Shown here: positions 10,151-19,803 of the stretch, piece after piece
How the letters are laid out: the number at the start of each line of letters is the position of its first letter
Numbering within the stretch: the first letter of the stretch is position 1
Assembly (NCBI GenBank): GCA_965197375.1
Contig: CBDAMZ010000009.1
Location: 124,001 to 188,000 of the forward strand
Direction: 5' to 3'
DNA length: 64,000 bases
Source: CBDAMZ01 sp965197375
Lineage (GTDB): Bacteria > Acidobacteriota > Vicinamibacteria > Vicinamibacterales > UBA8438
Position numbers and translations under genes: made by a program
Notes under the pieces: generated by a model
Database searches by the model: none
Seen by the model: only the letters and a program-made list of their open reading frames with translations
What the model was told of the DNA's origin: nothing

Positions 10151-11158
10151 ATGGACCCTCTCACTCTGACTCGCCAGGACATCGTGGGTCTGTACGACCG
10201 CGGCCTCCTAGACCTTGTCTTCGAAGCGGCTCAAATTCACCGCCGCTGGCACGACCCGGCCGAAATCCAATGCGCCTCGCTACTCAGCGTGAAGACTGGG
10301 GGATGCCCGGAAGACTGCGCATACTGTCCACAGTCGGCGCATCATCCGACAGGGGTGCCAGCCGAACCACTTATGAGTGTCGAGGCGGTCGTTCAGGCCG
10401 CCCTGGCTGCAAAGGCGAACGGGGCAGACCGCTTCTGTTTGGGAGCTGCCTGGCGGGAAGTGGTCGACGGCCCGGCGTTTGGCCGTGTCTTGGAGATGGT
10501 CGGAGCCGTTAAGGCCCTGGGGCTTGAGACATGTGTGACGCTGGGGATGCTTGAACTGGATCACGCTGCACAGTTGCGAAAAGCAGGGCTCGACTATTAC
10601 AACCACAATTTGGACACCGGGCCAGGTTTTTACTCGACGATCATCTCCACCCGTACGTACGATGACCGGCTTCAAACTTTGCGTGCGGTACGTGAGGCAG
10701 GCCTTAAGGTGTGCTGCGGCGGAATTCTCGGCATGGGTGAAACCCGCGATGATCGGATCGACTTGCTCTATGAGTTGGCGCGGCAGGTCCCACAACCTGA
10801 AAGCGTGCCGATCAACGCGCTGGTTTCAATCGAGGGCACACCCCTGGAGGATCGAGAACCGGTCGCTTGGGATGATCTAGCGCGGATGATCGCCGCGGCG
10901 CGCATCCTAATGCCGCGTGCCAAAATCAGGTTGAGCGCCGGCCGCCTTCAAATGAGCGATGAGCTGCAAGCGTTCTGCTTTCTGGCGGGGGCGAACTCGG
11001 TGTTTCTCGGGGACCGGCTCCTGACAGCGCCCAATGCAACGCCAGACAAGGACACTCTACTGCTCCACCGGCTCGGCCTGCGCAACGTTCGGAGCCATGA
11101 CCGCCCCTCGGTGCCTGCAGGCAACGCTCCGAAACGTACTCCTCCTAGTCGGGTTTGA
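10151..11158 (+). CDS. bioB: Biotin synthase
   Basis: This radical-SAM enzyme inserts sulfur into dethiobiotin, the last step of biotin synthesis. The CxxxCxxC cluster motif is at residues 52-59 (GGCPEDCAYCPQSA), followed by the BioB motifs CLGAAWREV, YYNHNLDTGPGFY, CCGGILGMGE and INALVSIEGTPL. The late KIRLSAGR motif with the Arg ligand of the [2Fe-2S] cluster is present. At 335 residues it is normal. It runs toward the bioFDA operon, and its last 14 bases overlap the 3' end of bioA on the other strand. Its own promoter must lie in the 200 bp upstream, shared with the dead TonB receptor. Confidence 0.97.
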   Translation: MDPLTLTRQDIVGLYDRGLLDLVFEAAQIHRRWHDPAEIQCASLLSVKTGGCPEDCAYCPQSAHHPTGVPAEPLMSVEAVVQAALAAKANGADRFCLGAAWREVVDGPAFGRVLEMVGAVKALGLETCVTLGMLELDHAAQLRKAGLDYYNHNLDTGPGFYSTIISTRTYDDRLQTLRAVREAGLKVCCGGILGMGETRDDRIDLLYELARQVPQPESVPINALVSIEGTPLEDREPVAWDDLARMIAAARILMPRAKIRLSAGRLQMSDELQAFCFLAGANSVFLGDRLLTAPNATPDKDTLLLHRLGLRNVRSHDRPSVPAGNAPKRTPPSRV

Positions 11159-12497
11159 CGTTGGTCAGGACGGTCGCGATCACGTCCAATGCGCGCGCCG
11201 TGTCAGCCTCTGAGATTACATACGGCGGCATGAAGTACACGAGGTTCCCGAGAGGACGAATTAGCAAGTCGTGCTCAAGGAATGCTTTCGCTAAGCGGGG
11301 TCCGATGTGATCGAGGTACCCGCCGGCAGTCTTGGTGGCAGTATCCGACACAAGCTCCACCGCCCCGACCCCACCGATCACGCGGACGTCACCCACGTGG
11401 GGCAGGTGTCGAAGCGGCTCCAGGCCGGCCCGAAGCTGCTGCTCGAGTTCCCCGATCCGAGTCATCACATCGTCCTCACGGAACAAAGCGAGGCTGGCAA
11501 CGCCAACTGCGCACGCCAGCGGATTGGCTGCGTAGGAGTGGCCGTGGAAGAACGTCTTCTGCCGATCCTCACTCAAGAAGCCATCGTAGATTGCCTCGGT
11601 AGCAGCCGTGACACCCAGAGGCAGATAGCCCCCGGTGACTGCCTTCGACAAGCAGATGATGTCCGGGGTGACCGCGGCGTGCTCACAGGCAAACATCCGG
11701 CCCGTTCGGCCAAAACCGGTGAGCACTTCGTCCGCAAGCATCAGGGTCTGGTAAGTGTTGCAGAGCCGTCTGACGCCGGCAAGAAACTCGGATGGCCAAA
11801 CAATCATGCCCCCTACGCCTTGAAGCATCGGCTCCACTAGCACACCAGCCACCGCTGAGCCGTTTTCCCGTAACTGGGTTTCGAGACTGTTCAGGCACTC
11901 GATCTGACAGGTGCTCCGGTCGAGTCCAACCGGACACCGATAGCAGTAGGGCTCGTGCGCGCGCTTCACCGTGAACAGAAACGGTTCGAAAGGCGCCGTG
12001 AAGCTGGACCGTTCGCTCACCGACATGGCGCCAACCGTGTCGCCATGGTACGCGTGGTCAAGAGTAATAAATACTTGACGGTTACTCTCACCACGGTTGT
12101 GCCAATATTGCCGGGCGAGCTTCAGCGCGACTTCGACGGCCGTTGAGCCATTGTCAGAGTAGAAAACGCGGGTGAGACCCTTGGGCAACAACTCGATAAG
12201 CCGTTCGGCGAGCTCAACCGCCGGTTTGTGGGTGCATCCGGCAAAGATGACGTGCTCAAGCTGGCGTGCTTGAGCCGCTAACGCCTCGTTAAGCTTGGGG
12301 TGAGAGTGGCCGTGGATGTTGACCCACCAGGACGAAATCCCGTCGAGAATCCGGCGGCCACTTTCCGTGTAAAGATACGCCCCCTCGCCCCTTACGATCG
12401 GCAGCGGATCAGGTGCGGTCAACATCTGAGTGTACGGGTGCCACAGGCAGGCACGATCACGTGCGACGAGACTGGCGTTAAGAGTCACTGTAACCAC
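11145..12497 (-). CDS. bioA: Adenosylmethionine-8-amino-7-oxononanoate aminotransferase
   Basis: BioA converts KAPA to DAPA using SAM as amino donor and PLP as cofactor. WHPYTQM near the start is the BioA signature, with RILDGISSWWVNIHGHSHP, DHAYHGDTVGAMS, the PLP aspartate in MLADEVLTGFGRTG and the PLP lysine in CLSKAVTGGYLPLG. The length of 450 residues is normal. The start is GTG, inside the last codons of bioD (13-base overlap), so it is translationally coupled. It is the last gene of the bioF-bioD-bioA operon and converges on bioB. Confidence 0.96.
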   Translation of the reverse strand: MVTVTLNASLVARDRACLWHPYTQMLTAPDPLPIVRGEGAYLYTESGRRILDGISSWWVNIHGHSHPKLNEALAAQARQLEHVIFAGCTHKPAVELAERLIELLPKGLTRVFYSDNGSTAVEVALKLARQYWHNRGESNRQVFITLDHAYHGDTVGAMSVSERSSFTAPFEPFLFTVKRAHEPYCYRCPVGLDRSTCQIECLNSLETQLRENGSAVAGVLVEPMLQGVGGMIVWPSEFLAGVRRLCNTYQTLMLADEVLTGFGRTGRMFACEHAAVTPDIICLSKAVTGGYLPLGVTAATEAIYDGFLSEDRQKTFFHGHSYAANPLACAVGVASLALFREDDVMTRIGELEQQLRAGLEPLRHLPHVGDVRVIGGVGAVELVSDTATKTAGGYLDHIGPRLAKAFLEHDLLIRPLGNLVYFMPPYVISEADTARALDVIATVLTNVKPD

Positions 12498-13150
12498 TCC
12501 AAGAGCCGCGCATCCCTGTCGAGCTCCGAGCTAGCCCACGCGGCGAGCATGTCAGCCGTCAGTGGGCCAAATCGTGGCATTTCGCCAACCACTTCCACCT
12601 GGCCGTAGTGCTCGATTGCCGTGCGATTGTGGCTGTGCTTATCACCAACCATCACCACACCCACCACGCGGATGGCACGCGTGCGAAGGCCTTCCAGTGT
12701 CAACAGCGTGTGGTTGATCGTACCGAGTGAGCTTCTGGCTACGACGACGGCCGGTAGGCCAAGTCCGTGCATCAGATCAACCATCAGGTCGGAGCCATTA
12801 ATCGGCACGAGAATGCCACCCGCACCCTCGACAATCCAACGCTCGGTGCCGGGACGCGAAGTAACCAGCCCGGTCAGTGCGCCGAGATCGATCGGCTGGC
12901 CGGCGAGCTGGGCCGCCAGATGTGGAGAGACCGGCCTGGGAAGGCGAATACCCTCGTCTAAAGCGTCAGCAGCTGATCCGGACGCCAGCTGCCGTACCGT
13001 AGCCGTGTCATCATCCGCTTCGATGCCAGTTTGGATCGGCTTCCAGTAGCGGAGCGAGGCCAGACGACGGTAGCGGTGGAGGAGAGCGGCAGCGGCCACG
13101 GTTTTGCCTACGCCGGTGTCGGTCCCGGTTACGAAGAGGCCGCGGAGCAT
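12485..13150 (-). CDS. bioD: ATP-dependent dethiobiotin synthetase
   Basis: BioD closes the ureido ring of DAPA to dethiobiotin using ATP and CO2. The P-loop GTDTGVGKTVAAAAL lies at the N-terminus, with YWKPIQTG carrying the substrate lysine. EGAGGILVPI and ARSSLGTINHTLLT are further family motifs. At 221 residues it is normal. The gene overlaps bioF upstream by 22 bases and bioA downstream by 13, as expected in a tightly coupled operon. Confidence 0.96.
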   Translation of the reverse strand: MLRGLFVTGTDTGVGKTVAAAALLHRYRRLASLRYWKPIQTGIEADDDTATVRQLASGSAADALDEGIRLPRPVSPHLAAQLAGQPIDLGALTGLVTSRPGTERWIVEGAGGILVPINGSDLMVDLMHGLGLPAVVVARSSLGTINHTLLTLEGLRTRAIRVVGVVMVGDKHSHNRTAIEHYGQVEVVGEMPRFGPLTADMLAAWASSELDRDARLLEWLQ

Positions 13151-14310
13151 GACTTTGTCTCCCTAAGGCCGTGCTTCAGAGCTACCACAAAGCGATCCAG
13201 CGTAGACTTTGAAATCTTGGTGTTGACCGAAACCCTCAGCCGTGCGGTGCCAGCGGGGACGCTGGGCGGACGGATTGCACGCACATCAAAGCCCTTATTC
13301 TGAAGCGTTCGTGCCAGTGCAACCGTCTCGTGGTTCTCTCCGACCACAACAGAAATGATTTGCGAGTCTCCCTCCGGAACGGCAATCCTCGCACGCGTAA
13401 GTTGATCTCTCAGGTACCGTACACTGGCTCTGAGCTTATTGCGGCGTTCCGGCTCGGTTGCGATCACCGTCAGGCTAGCATCGAGGGCTGTCGCGAGCGA
13501 TGGCGGCGGTGCCGTGGAGAACGCAAACGACCGGGCGCGCTGGATAAGGTAGTCGATAGACCACGCCGGTCCGGCCACGAACGCACCGTTCACGCCCAGT
13601 GCCTTGCCCGCCGTGTTGATTGACACGAGCACATCCTTCCCGATTCCAGTCGACTCGATGAGCCCGCTTCCGTGCTCCCCATAGATACCAACTGCGTGTG
13701 CTTCATCGACTATGAGTGCGGCTCCTGTCTCTTTGCAAAGCGATGCATACGCCGCAAGCGGTGCGAAATCCCCGTCCATGCTAAACAGTGACTCGGTGAC
13801 CACGAATTTCTGGCCCGGGCCGGCATCCTGCTTAATTAACTGCCCAAGCGCCCCCACATCGTTGTGGCGGAAGATAACGTGCCGCGCGCGCGATAGCCGG
13901 ATGCCATCGATCAGGCTTGCATGATTTCGTTCGTCGGAGTACACGGTGTCACCGGTATTCGGGAACGTCGTCAGCACGCCGAGGTTGGCGAGGTAGCCGC
14001 TGGAGAAATAAAGGCTTCGCTCAGCGCTTTTGAACTCAGCGAACCGGCGCTCGACAGCTGTAAAGTTCTCGCGATCGCCAGTCAGTAGGCGAGACCCGGT
14101 ACTTCCGCATCCTTCACGGCGGATGGCATCCGCCGCACGCTCCTTCAGCAGCGGGTGAGTCGCCAGACCGAGGTAATCGTTCGAGGAAAGATCAATTCCA
14201 GCTGGCGGTCGCAACCCTCGGAGAAGCCCCCTGGCGTCAAGGTCGGCTAGGTCGGCACGGACGCGGCCTTCGAGAGGCCGCACGACATTCGGGCGTGAGA
14301 CACTCTTCAT
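13129..14310 (-). CDS. bioF: 8-amino-7-oxononanoate synthase
   Basis: BioF condenses pimeloyl thioester with alanine using PLP, the first committed ring-side step of biotin synthesis. Family motifs are DLSSNDYLGLA, GSTGSRLLTGD, the YFSSGYLANLG segment, IVDEAHAVGIYGEHG and the lysine-bearing SINTAGKALGVNG. At 393 residues it is full length. It starts inside the stop of the upstream cytochrome/TPR gene (4-base overlap) and overlaps bioD downstream. No bioC or bioH is visible, so the pimeloyl precursor must be made by genes elsewhere. Confidence 0.95.
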   Translation of the reverse strand: MKSVSRPNVVRPLEGRVRADLADLDARGLLRGLRPPAGIDLSSNDYLGLATHPLLKERAADAIRREGCGSTGSRLLTGDRENFTAVERRFAEFKSAERSLYFSSGYLANLGVLTTFPNTGDTVYSDERNHASLIDGIRLSRARHVIFRHNDVGALGQLIKQDAGPGQKFVVTESLFSMDGDFAPLAAYASLCKETGAALIVDEAHAVGIYGEHGSGLIESTGIGKDVLVSINTAGKALGVNGAFVAGPAWSIDYLIQRARSFAFSTAPPPSLATALDASLTVIATEPERRNKLRASVRYLRDQLTRARIAVPEGDSQIISVVVGENHETVALARTLQNKGFDVRAIRPPSVPAGTARLRVSVNTKISKSTLDRFVVALKHGLRETKSCSAASS

Positions 14311-16514
14311 GGAATCCTTGATTCACGATACGGTCGACGTTGCTTGTACAGCTCAAGTCGGCGTCGCACTTCGCTAAACATCTGGTCGGCGGCTTGCGAG
14401 CCGGCGGCCTCGAGAGCGGCTTCGGCCGCCTCGACCGCCTCGTCGTAACGACCGGCGCTAGCATAAGCGGCCGCGAGCGCGTCGAGTGCCGATGGGTCCT
14501 TTCGATCGGTCAGCTTGACGGCACGTCCCGCCAATCGTACGGCTTCACCGGCGTTACGCGCGGTGGCATCTGGCGACGTGGCCAGGACCCACGCGAGCTC
14601 AACGAACGGCGCAGACCAGCCGGGATCCAACATCATCGCTTGACGGAAATGTTTGGTTCCTTCGTCCGGCCGTCCATCCAACGTCAGGGTAAAGGCGAGG
14701 TTGTGATGGGCCAAGGCGGAGTCAGGTCGACTTTGTACCGCCCGTTCGAAGTGACCGGTTGCTTGTCCAAGATCGCCCAGCCATTGGAAAATGCCACCCA
14801 AGGTGTTGTGTGCCTCGGCATCGTCCGGGTTGATCGCCAGGGCTTGACGGAATAAGCCGACGGCGTCCTCGCTGCGGCCCTGGGCCTGGCGGAGCTTACC
14901 GAGGTTGTGGAGCGCTTGAACGAAGCCTGGGTTGATGGCCAGCGCACGTTCAAAGTGCATGATGGCTTGGTCGACCTCCCGGTCAAGGAAGCAGGCATAG
15001 CCCAAGTGGAAATACGCGAGCGCGAACTGCGGGTTCAGGCGAACGGCTTCCCGTAGGTGCGCGATCGCCTCCTCGAGACGGTCCTCATCGATAAGCAGGC
15101 TGCCAAGGTGGTCGTGGATCAGCGGGTCTGCCGGTCGAGTCTCGAGTCGCTTTAGATCGCCGACGATTTGCTGCTGGCGTGCACGGCGGCGCATCTCGTC
15201 GACGAGCACCGGTAGCTCGTCAGGGCGCCTGGGAACGACCTGCAGCTGTACATCGGCCATCTCGTCTCGCGAACCGGAGCCGTAGGTCACCCGTCTGGGT
15301 GGATGCTGCGGATTCTGTGGGTTCTCTGACGAGTTGTCGTGGATAAACCGCGCCGACAGCACCGTGCCCTTCGGAAGAAACACCGGCTCTACGTACTCAT
15401 ACTCGTCCTGCCAGGAAAAATCCCAATCCCTGATGTAGACCAGCCACTTTCGCTCGCCGCTGGGAAGCGTGGCATGCGCCTGGATCTCTTTTCCGAGGTA
15501 GTGGGCGTGCGGGTACACCGAGAGTGCATCGACGTCGATCGGGAGCACGTACTCGTCCTCAAGCACGTGGTTCCTTTCACCCGCTGGGATATCGATGTCC
15601 TGCGTGCCGAGCCTGAGCACGAACGCACTGCGTGTTGGGGGACTGTCCGCGAAGTAGATCGCGACGCGCGCCCGGAACGTCTCCGGCACGCCGGTGGGTA
15701 ACAGGTGCAGCTGGAGCACTAGTGCCTCACCCGGATCCAGTCGCCAAGAGAGCCCTTCAGGTGAAGCTCTCGGCTGGGTTCCCGGCAACCATCCAAGGAA
15801 ATGCCCATCAGGAAAATCCGATGCGTCATAGAGCATGCCGCTGTACCCAGGTTCCGGATCCAGGTCTTCCAACTGCCGTGCCGTGCCGGTCGAGTCGACG
15901 AGGATTCTCCCGTGGTGAACCACGCGATAGTTACCTGGTTTAATTTCGACCGCCCTGACGTACCGGGTCTGCGAGATCGGGACCGGGACGGCAAAGCTCC
16001 GGAAGATGTCTTCGCCTTCGGCGGGAACGGTATAGGGCTCCGGCATCTCAATCACCAGGTCGGGGGTGCCAAGTTGCCATCCTTCGGTCCAACGCGGTGT
16101 GCGAGGCAGATCGGCCCTGTCTCCCTCAGTCGCCCCGCCCTCAACCCACCGATCGATCATGGCTATCTGCCCGTCGCTCAGCCGCCGGACACGTGCGAAA
16201 TCTCCATAACCAGGCTCGGGCTTCCACGGCGGCATCTGACGGGTCGCGACCTCCTGCCTGATTGCGCGGGCCCACGGTCGCGCATCTTCAAACGTCAGCA
16301 AGCTAAAGGGCGCGGACTGGCCTGGGCGATGGCACCCTGCACAATGCTCGAAGAAGATCGGCGCGATGTCCCGGCTAAACGTAGGTGCCGACTGGCCGGC
16401 GGCGCCCAATGATGCTACCGCCAGAAAGGTCAAACCCACTACCAGGCGGGACGCCGTCGGGGCTGCTGTATGGGTCACTCGCTGCACATGCGGAGGCTTG
16501 GCCGTGACTGTCAT
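14307..16514 (-). CDS. Exported cytochrome c / copper monooxygenase-like / TPR protein
   Basis: A hydrophobic segment at residues 24-40 is followed by one c-type heme site, CAGCH, at residues 58-62 in the setting IAPIFFEHC and MPPWKPEPGYG. Residues about 170-440 resemble the two-domain ascorbate-dependent copper monooxygenases. Candidate copper ligands are VVHHGR (near residue 199), LQLHLLP (near 266) and YPHAHYLG (near 334). Residues about 460-720 are TPR repeats. It therefore acts outside the cytoplasm, perhaps as an oxidase with a partner-binding tail; the substrate is unknown. It heads the operon and overlaps bioF by four bases, although no link to biotin is known to me. It is divergent from the TolB/DUF5916 gene. 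Confidence 0.8.
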   Translation of the reverse strand: MTVTAKPPHVQRVTHTAAPTASRLVVGLTFLAVASLGAAGQSAPTFSRDIAPIFFEHCAGCHRPGQSAPFSLLTFEDARPWARAIRQEVATRQMPPWKPEPGYGDFARVRRLSDGQIAMIDRWVEGGATEGDRADLPRTPRWTEGWQLGTPDLVIEMPEPYTVPAEGEDIFRSFAVPVPISQTRYVRAVEIKPGNYRVVHHGRILVDSTGTARQLEDLDPEPGYSGMLYDASDFPDGHFLGWLPGTQPRASPEGLSWRLDPGEALVLQLHLLPTGVPETFRARVAIYFADSPPTRSAFVLRLGTQDIDIPAGERNHVLEDEYVLPIDVDALSVYPHAHYLGKEIQAHATLPSGERKWLVYIRDWDFSWQDEYEYVEPVFLPKGTVLSARFIHDNSSENPQNPQHPPRRVTYGSGSRDEMADVQLQVVPRRPDELPVLVDEMRRRARQQQIVGDLKRLETRPADPLIHDHLGSLLIDEDRLEEAIAHLREAVRLNPQFALAYFHLGYACFLDREVDQAIMHFERALAINPGFVQALHNLGKLRQAQGRSEDAVGLFRQALAINPDDAEAHNTLGGIFQWLGDLGQATGHFERAVQSRPDSALAHHNLAFTLTLDGRPDEGTKHFRQAMMLDPGWSAPFVELAWVLATSPDATARNAGEAVRLAGRAVKLTDRKDPSALDALAAAYASAGRYDEAVEAAEAALEAAGSQAADQMFSEVRRRLELYKQRRPYRESRIP

Positions 16515-16645
16515 GATGAGGTGTCCGGAGGTCGAAACCAGTGTCGCTGCTCAGGATCGCAGAGTAGGCTTTGATCGTCAAACATCAAACGGCTGTCGCG
16601 GTTGCGGTGGATAATTGTACGATGGTGGTCAGCCAGGGACGTAGC

Positions 16646-19621
16646 ATGCTACCAACACTTCGGGTTCGGGTAATGCTGACGGTCGTCGTGGCGGTCGTCG
16701 TGGCGGCTATCCCCATGATCGCGCAGGACGAGGGCGATCGTTCCTCTCGCGACGAGGGGCCCGAGCGTGTGGCTATCCTGCCGTTCGGCAACATCAGCGG
16801 TGTCCCGGACGACGACTGGATCGGGGCTGGTATTGCTGAGGCTCTCTCGGTTGAGTTCCAGGGCCGGTCCGCGTTCGATGTGATTGGTCGCGAGCGGGTC
16901 TCCGAGACGATGCGGATTATGGGCGTGCCTGACACGCGCCCGGCCGAGTCCGGAATACTCCTCGAGGTGGGCCGGCGTGTGGGCGCGCAGTGGGTAGTCA
17001 GCGGGGGATACCAGCGGCTCGGGGACCAGCTGCGCATCACCGGGCGGTTGGTGGACGCCACGACCGGTGCGGTCGTCCGGGCTGCGAAGGTCGACGGCGC
17101 CATTGATGACCTCTTTGAGCTGCAGGACCGACTTGCGACCGGGCTTGTCAACGGGCAGGCAAGTGACGCTGCCCACGCAGCCGGGCGGTCGGCACCCCTT
17201 AGCAACGCCGATGTCACGGTCGGTGCCGAGAGTGCGTCATCGGCACCCTCGATCCGACTGCCCACACCGATGCTGACGCCAGCCCCCCCCGACCGCCTGG
17301 CCGGAGTCCCCGACCCAGACGGCCGCTCCGGGAGTCTGCCCGCGACGAACCCGGCTGGCTTCGCTGCGCCCCGGGTCATCGATGGTCCGCCGCCACCGAT
17401 TCCACCCGACGTGATCCGCCGAGACGAACAGGGACGGGTGACCATCCGCGCGATCAAGCTCTCGGAGGACATTCGACTGGACGGGCAGCTCGACGAACAG
17501 GTGTATCACACGGTCCCGGCAATTACCGGCTTTATCCAGCAGACTCCGGACGAAGGCGCGCTGGCCACCGAGAAAACTGAAACGTGGATTCTGTTCGACG
17601 AGCGCAGCCTCTACGTTACCAGCCGGATTTGGGACTCGGCGCCACCCAGCGAGTGGGTGGCCAACGAAATGCGGCGGGACGCGGACCGGCTCTGGATGCA
17701 GGATCACTTCATGGCGGTCTTTGATACTTTTTACGATCGGCGGAACGCCCTTGGGTTCTACGCCACATCTCTCGGTGCGATCGGTGACTTCGCCCTTACC
17801 AACGAAGGTAACCCAAACCTCGATTGGAACCCGGTCTGGGACGTTCGCACGGCGCGGTTCGAGGGCGGGTGGACGGTTGAGATGGAGATTCCGTTTAAAT
17901 CGCTCCGGTATCAACCAGGACCGACACAAGTCTGGGGTGTGCAGCTGCGGCGCAATGTGCGGCGCAAGAATGAATGGGCCCACATCACCCCGCTGCCGAT
18001 CTCGGGCGGAGGATCCGGGGGCGGGGGTGTCTTTCGTATGTCGAAAGCCGCGACGCTCGTCGGGCTCGAAGTGCCACAGGGCAGTAGGAACCTCGAGATC
18101 AAGCCGTACGGTATCGGCGGACTGCGAACCGACGTCAATGCCGCGGCGCCAACGACGAATGTCGGAGACGGAGATGTCGGCGTCGATGTCAAGTACGGCA
18201 TCACCAAAAATCTAACGGCGGATCTAACCTACAACACTGACTTTGCCCAGGTCGAGGCGGACGAGCAGCAGGTTAATCTGACCCGGTTTAGCCTCTTCTT
18301 CCCCGAAAAGCGCGAGTTCTTTCTAGAAGGCCGTGGCATCTTCGGCTTTGCCCGGGGCGGCATCACGAGAGGGACCGGCCAGGCTCTGCGCCAAGGCGGC
18401 CGGGGCGGGGGCTTCTTCGGCGGCGGCAACGCACCGACACTCTTCTACAGCCGCCGGATCGGGCTCGAACGCAGGACGGTTGTGCCGGTCATTGGTGGCG
18501 GTCGAGTAACTGGAAAAATCGGCGCATTCGACGTCGGCGCGTTAAGCGTTCAGACCGATGACGAGGAAATCTCGGGCGCCGAGATGACGAATTTTTCGGT
18601 CGTGCGGGTGAAGCGCGACATCCTACGGCGCAGCAGCGTCGGCATCCTCTTGGCCAACCGTTCGGTGTCACTCGCTGGTGACGGCTCCAGCCAGACCTAC
18701 GGCGTGGATGCCACCTTCTCGTTCTACGACAATGTCAGCTTGCTCGGGTACGTCGCCAAGACACAGACCCCTGGACTCAAGGGTAAGGACACAAGCTATC
18801 AAGGGCAGCTGATCTACGGCGGGGACCGCTACGGGTTCCAAGCCGAACACCTCGTCGTCGAGGACAATTTTCTCCCGGAGGTCGGCTTTGTCCGACGTGA
18901 TAACTTCCGCCGGACGTACACGACTGGGCGATTTAGCCCACGGCCACGGTCGATTGACGCAATCCGGCAGTTCAGCGTTGAAGGGAGTTTCGATTACATC
19001 GTTACCGCGGACACGGGACGAGTGGAAACGCGTCAGTCTCAGCTGGGGTTCTCCACAGAGTTCGCGAACAGCGACTGGGTCGGCATCTCGGCGACAGACA
19101 ACTACGAGTTCCTCGCCCGGCCGTTCACCCCGGCGCCCGGCGTGAGCTTCCCTGTCGGTGGCTACAAGTTTCGCGACGCCGAGGTGACCTATGCACTCGG
19201 CATGCAGCATCGTTTCAGCGGGACCTTCACAGTGCGAGTCGGCGAGTACTTCAGTGGCAACATCCGGTCGGTCGGCTTCCGTCAAGGACGCGTGGGGCTG
19301 ACGGAGCGGTTCTCGCTCGAGCCGAGCGTGTCGGTCAACTGGATCGACACGCCCCACGGGTCATTCCGCACGGATTTAGCTGTCTCCCGTGTGAACTACT
19401 CGTTCACCCCGCGCATGTTCCTCAGTGGGCTGATTCAGTACAACTCGAGCACCGATACGATCAGTAACAACCTGCGGATGCGGTGGGAGTACTCCCCTGG
19501 GAGCGAACTGTTTGTCGTCTACACCGAAGAGCGAATTACCGACCCGCTGCGGCCCGACCGCTTCTCGGAGCTCCGCAACCGTGGGTTCGTGGTCAAGGTG
19601 AACCGGCTCTTTCGGTTCTGA
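16646..19621 (+). CDS. TolB-like N-domain fused to DUF5916 outer-membrane-like protein
   Basis: After a signal segment (VMLTVVVAVVVAAIPMIA) comes a domain of about 130 residues. It has VAILPFGNISG, the ALSVEFQGR segment and GRLVDATTGAVV, like the FlgO/TolB-N/CsgG-type domain that binds or senses envelope partners. A Pro-rich linker leads to a family 9 carbohydrate-binding-like domain (IRLDGQLDEQVYHTVPAITGF, ILFDERSLYVTSRIWD). The long C-terminal DUF5916 region has alternating strands and ends in RLFRF, as expected of a beta barrel. I chose the ATG at 16646 because it starts the signal segment; 16622 is possible. The fusion of the N-terminal domain to DUF5916 is uncommon in my experience. The ligand is unknown. 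Confidence 0.82.
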   Translation: MLPTLRVRVMLTVVVAVVVAAIPMIAQDEGDRSSRDEGPERVAILPFGNISGVPDDDWIGAGIAEALSVEFQGRSAFDVIGRERVSETMRIMGVPDTRPAESGILLEVGRRVGAQWVVSGGYQRLGDQLRITGRLVDATTGAVVRAAKVDGAIDDLFELQDRLATGLVNGQASDAAHAAGRSAPLSNADVTVGAESASSAPSIRLPTPMLTPAPPDRLAGVPDPDGRSGSLPATNPAGFAAPRVIDGPPPPIPPDVIRRDEQGRVTIRAIKLSEDIRLDGQLDEQVYHTVPAITGFIQQTPDEGALATEKTETWILFDERSLYVTSRIWDSAPPSEWVANEMRRDADRLWMQDHFMAVFDTFYDRRNALGFYATSLGAIGDFALTNEGNPNLDWNPVWDVRTARFEGGWTVEMEIPFKSLRYQPGPTQVWGVQLRRNVRRKNEWAHITPLPISGGGSGGGGVFRMSKAATLVGLEVPQGSRNLEIKPYGIGGLRTDVNAAAPTTNVGDGDVGVDVKYGITKNLTADLTYNTDFAQVEADEQQVNLTRFSLFFPEKREFFLEGRGIFGFARGGITRGTGQALRQGGRGGGFFGGGNAPTLFYSRRIGLERRTVVPVIGGGRVTGKIGAFDVGALSVQTDDEEISGAEMTNFSVVRVKRDILRRSSVGILLANRSVSLAGDGSSQTYGVDATFSFYDNVSLLGYVAKTQTPGLKGKDTSYQGQLIYGGDRYGFQAEHLVVEDNFLPEVGFVRRDNFRRTYTTGRFSPRPRSIDAIRQFSVEGSFDYIVTADTGRVETRQSQLGFSTEFANSDWVGISATDNYEFLARPFTPAPGVSFPVGGYKFRDAEVTYALGMQHRFSGTFTVRVGEYFSGNIRSVGFRQGRVGLTERFSLEPSVSVNWIDTPHGSFRTDLAVSRVNYSFTPRMFLSGLIQYNSSTDTISNNLRMRWEYSPGSELFVVYTEERITDPLRPDRFSELRNRGFVVKVNRLFRF

Positions 19622-19803
19622 GGCGGCCGGAACACGAGAACTGTTCGACGGCGGTGATTCCCACAGCGCCGGCTGAGTGCCTCAGCCCGATCGTCGCCGC
19701 TTAAAAATCCCTGGGGGACTTAGTTTAACTCGTCACCGGACGGCAGAACTTGCTTCGCAGAAACAGAACAAACTATGATTGTCCGCAAATGGGAGGCAAT
19801 TCA

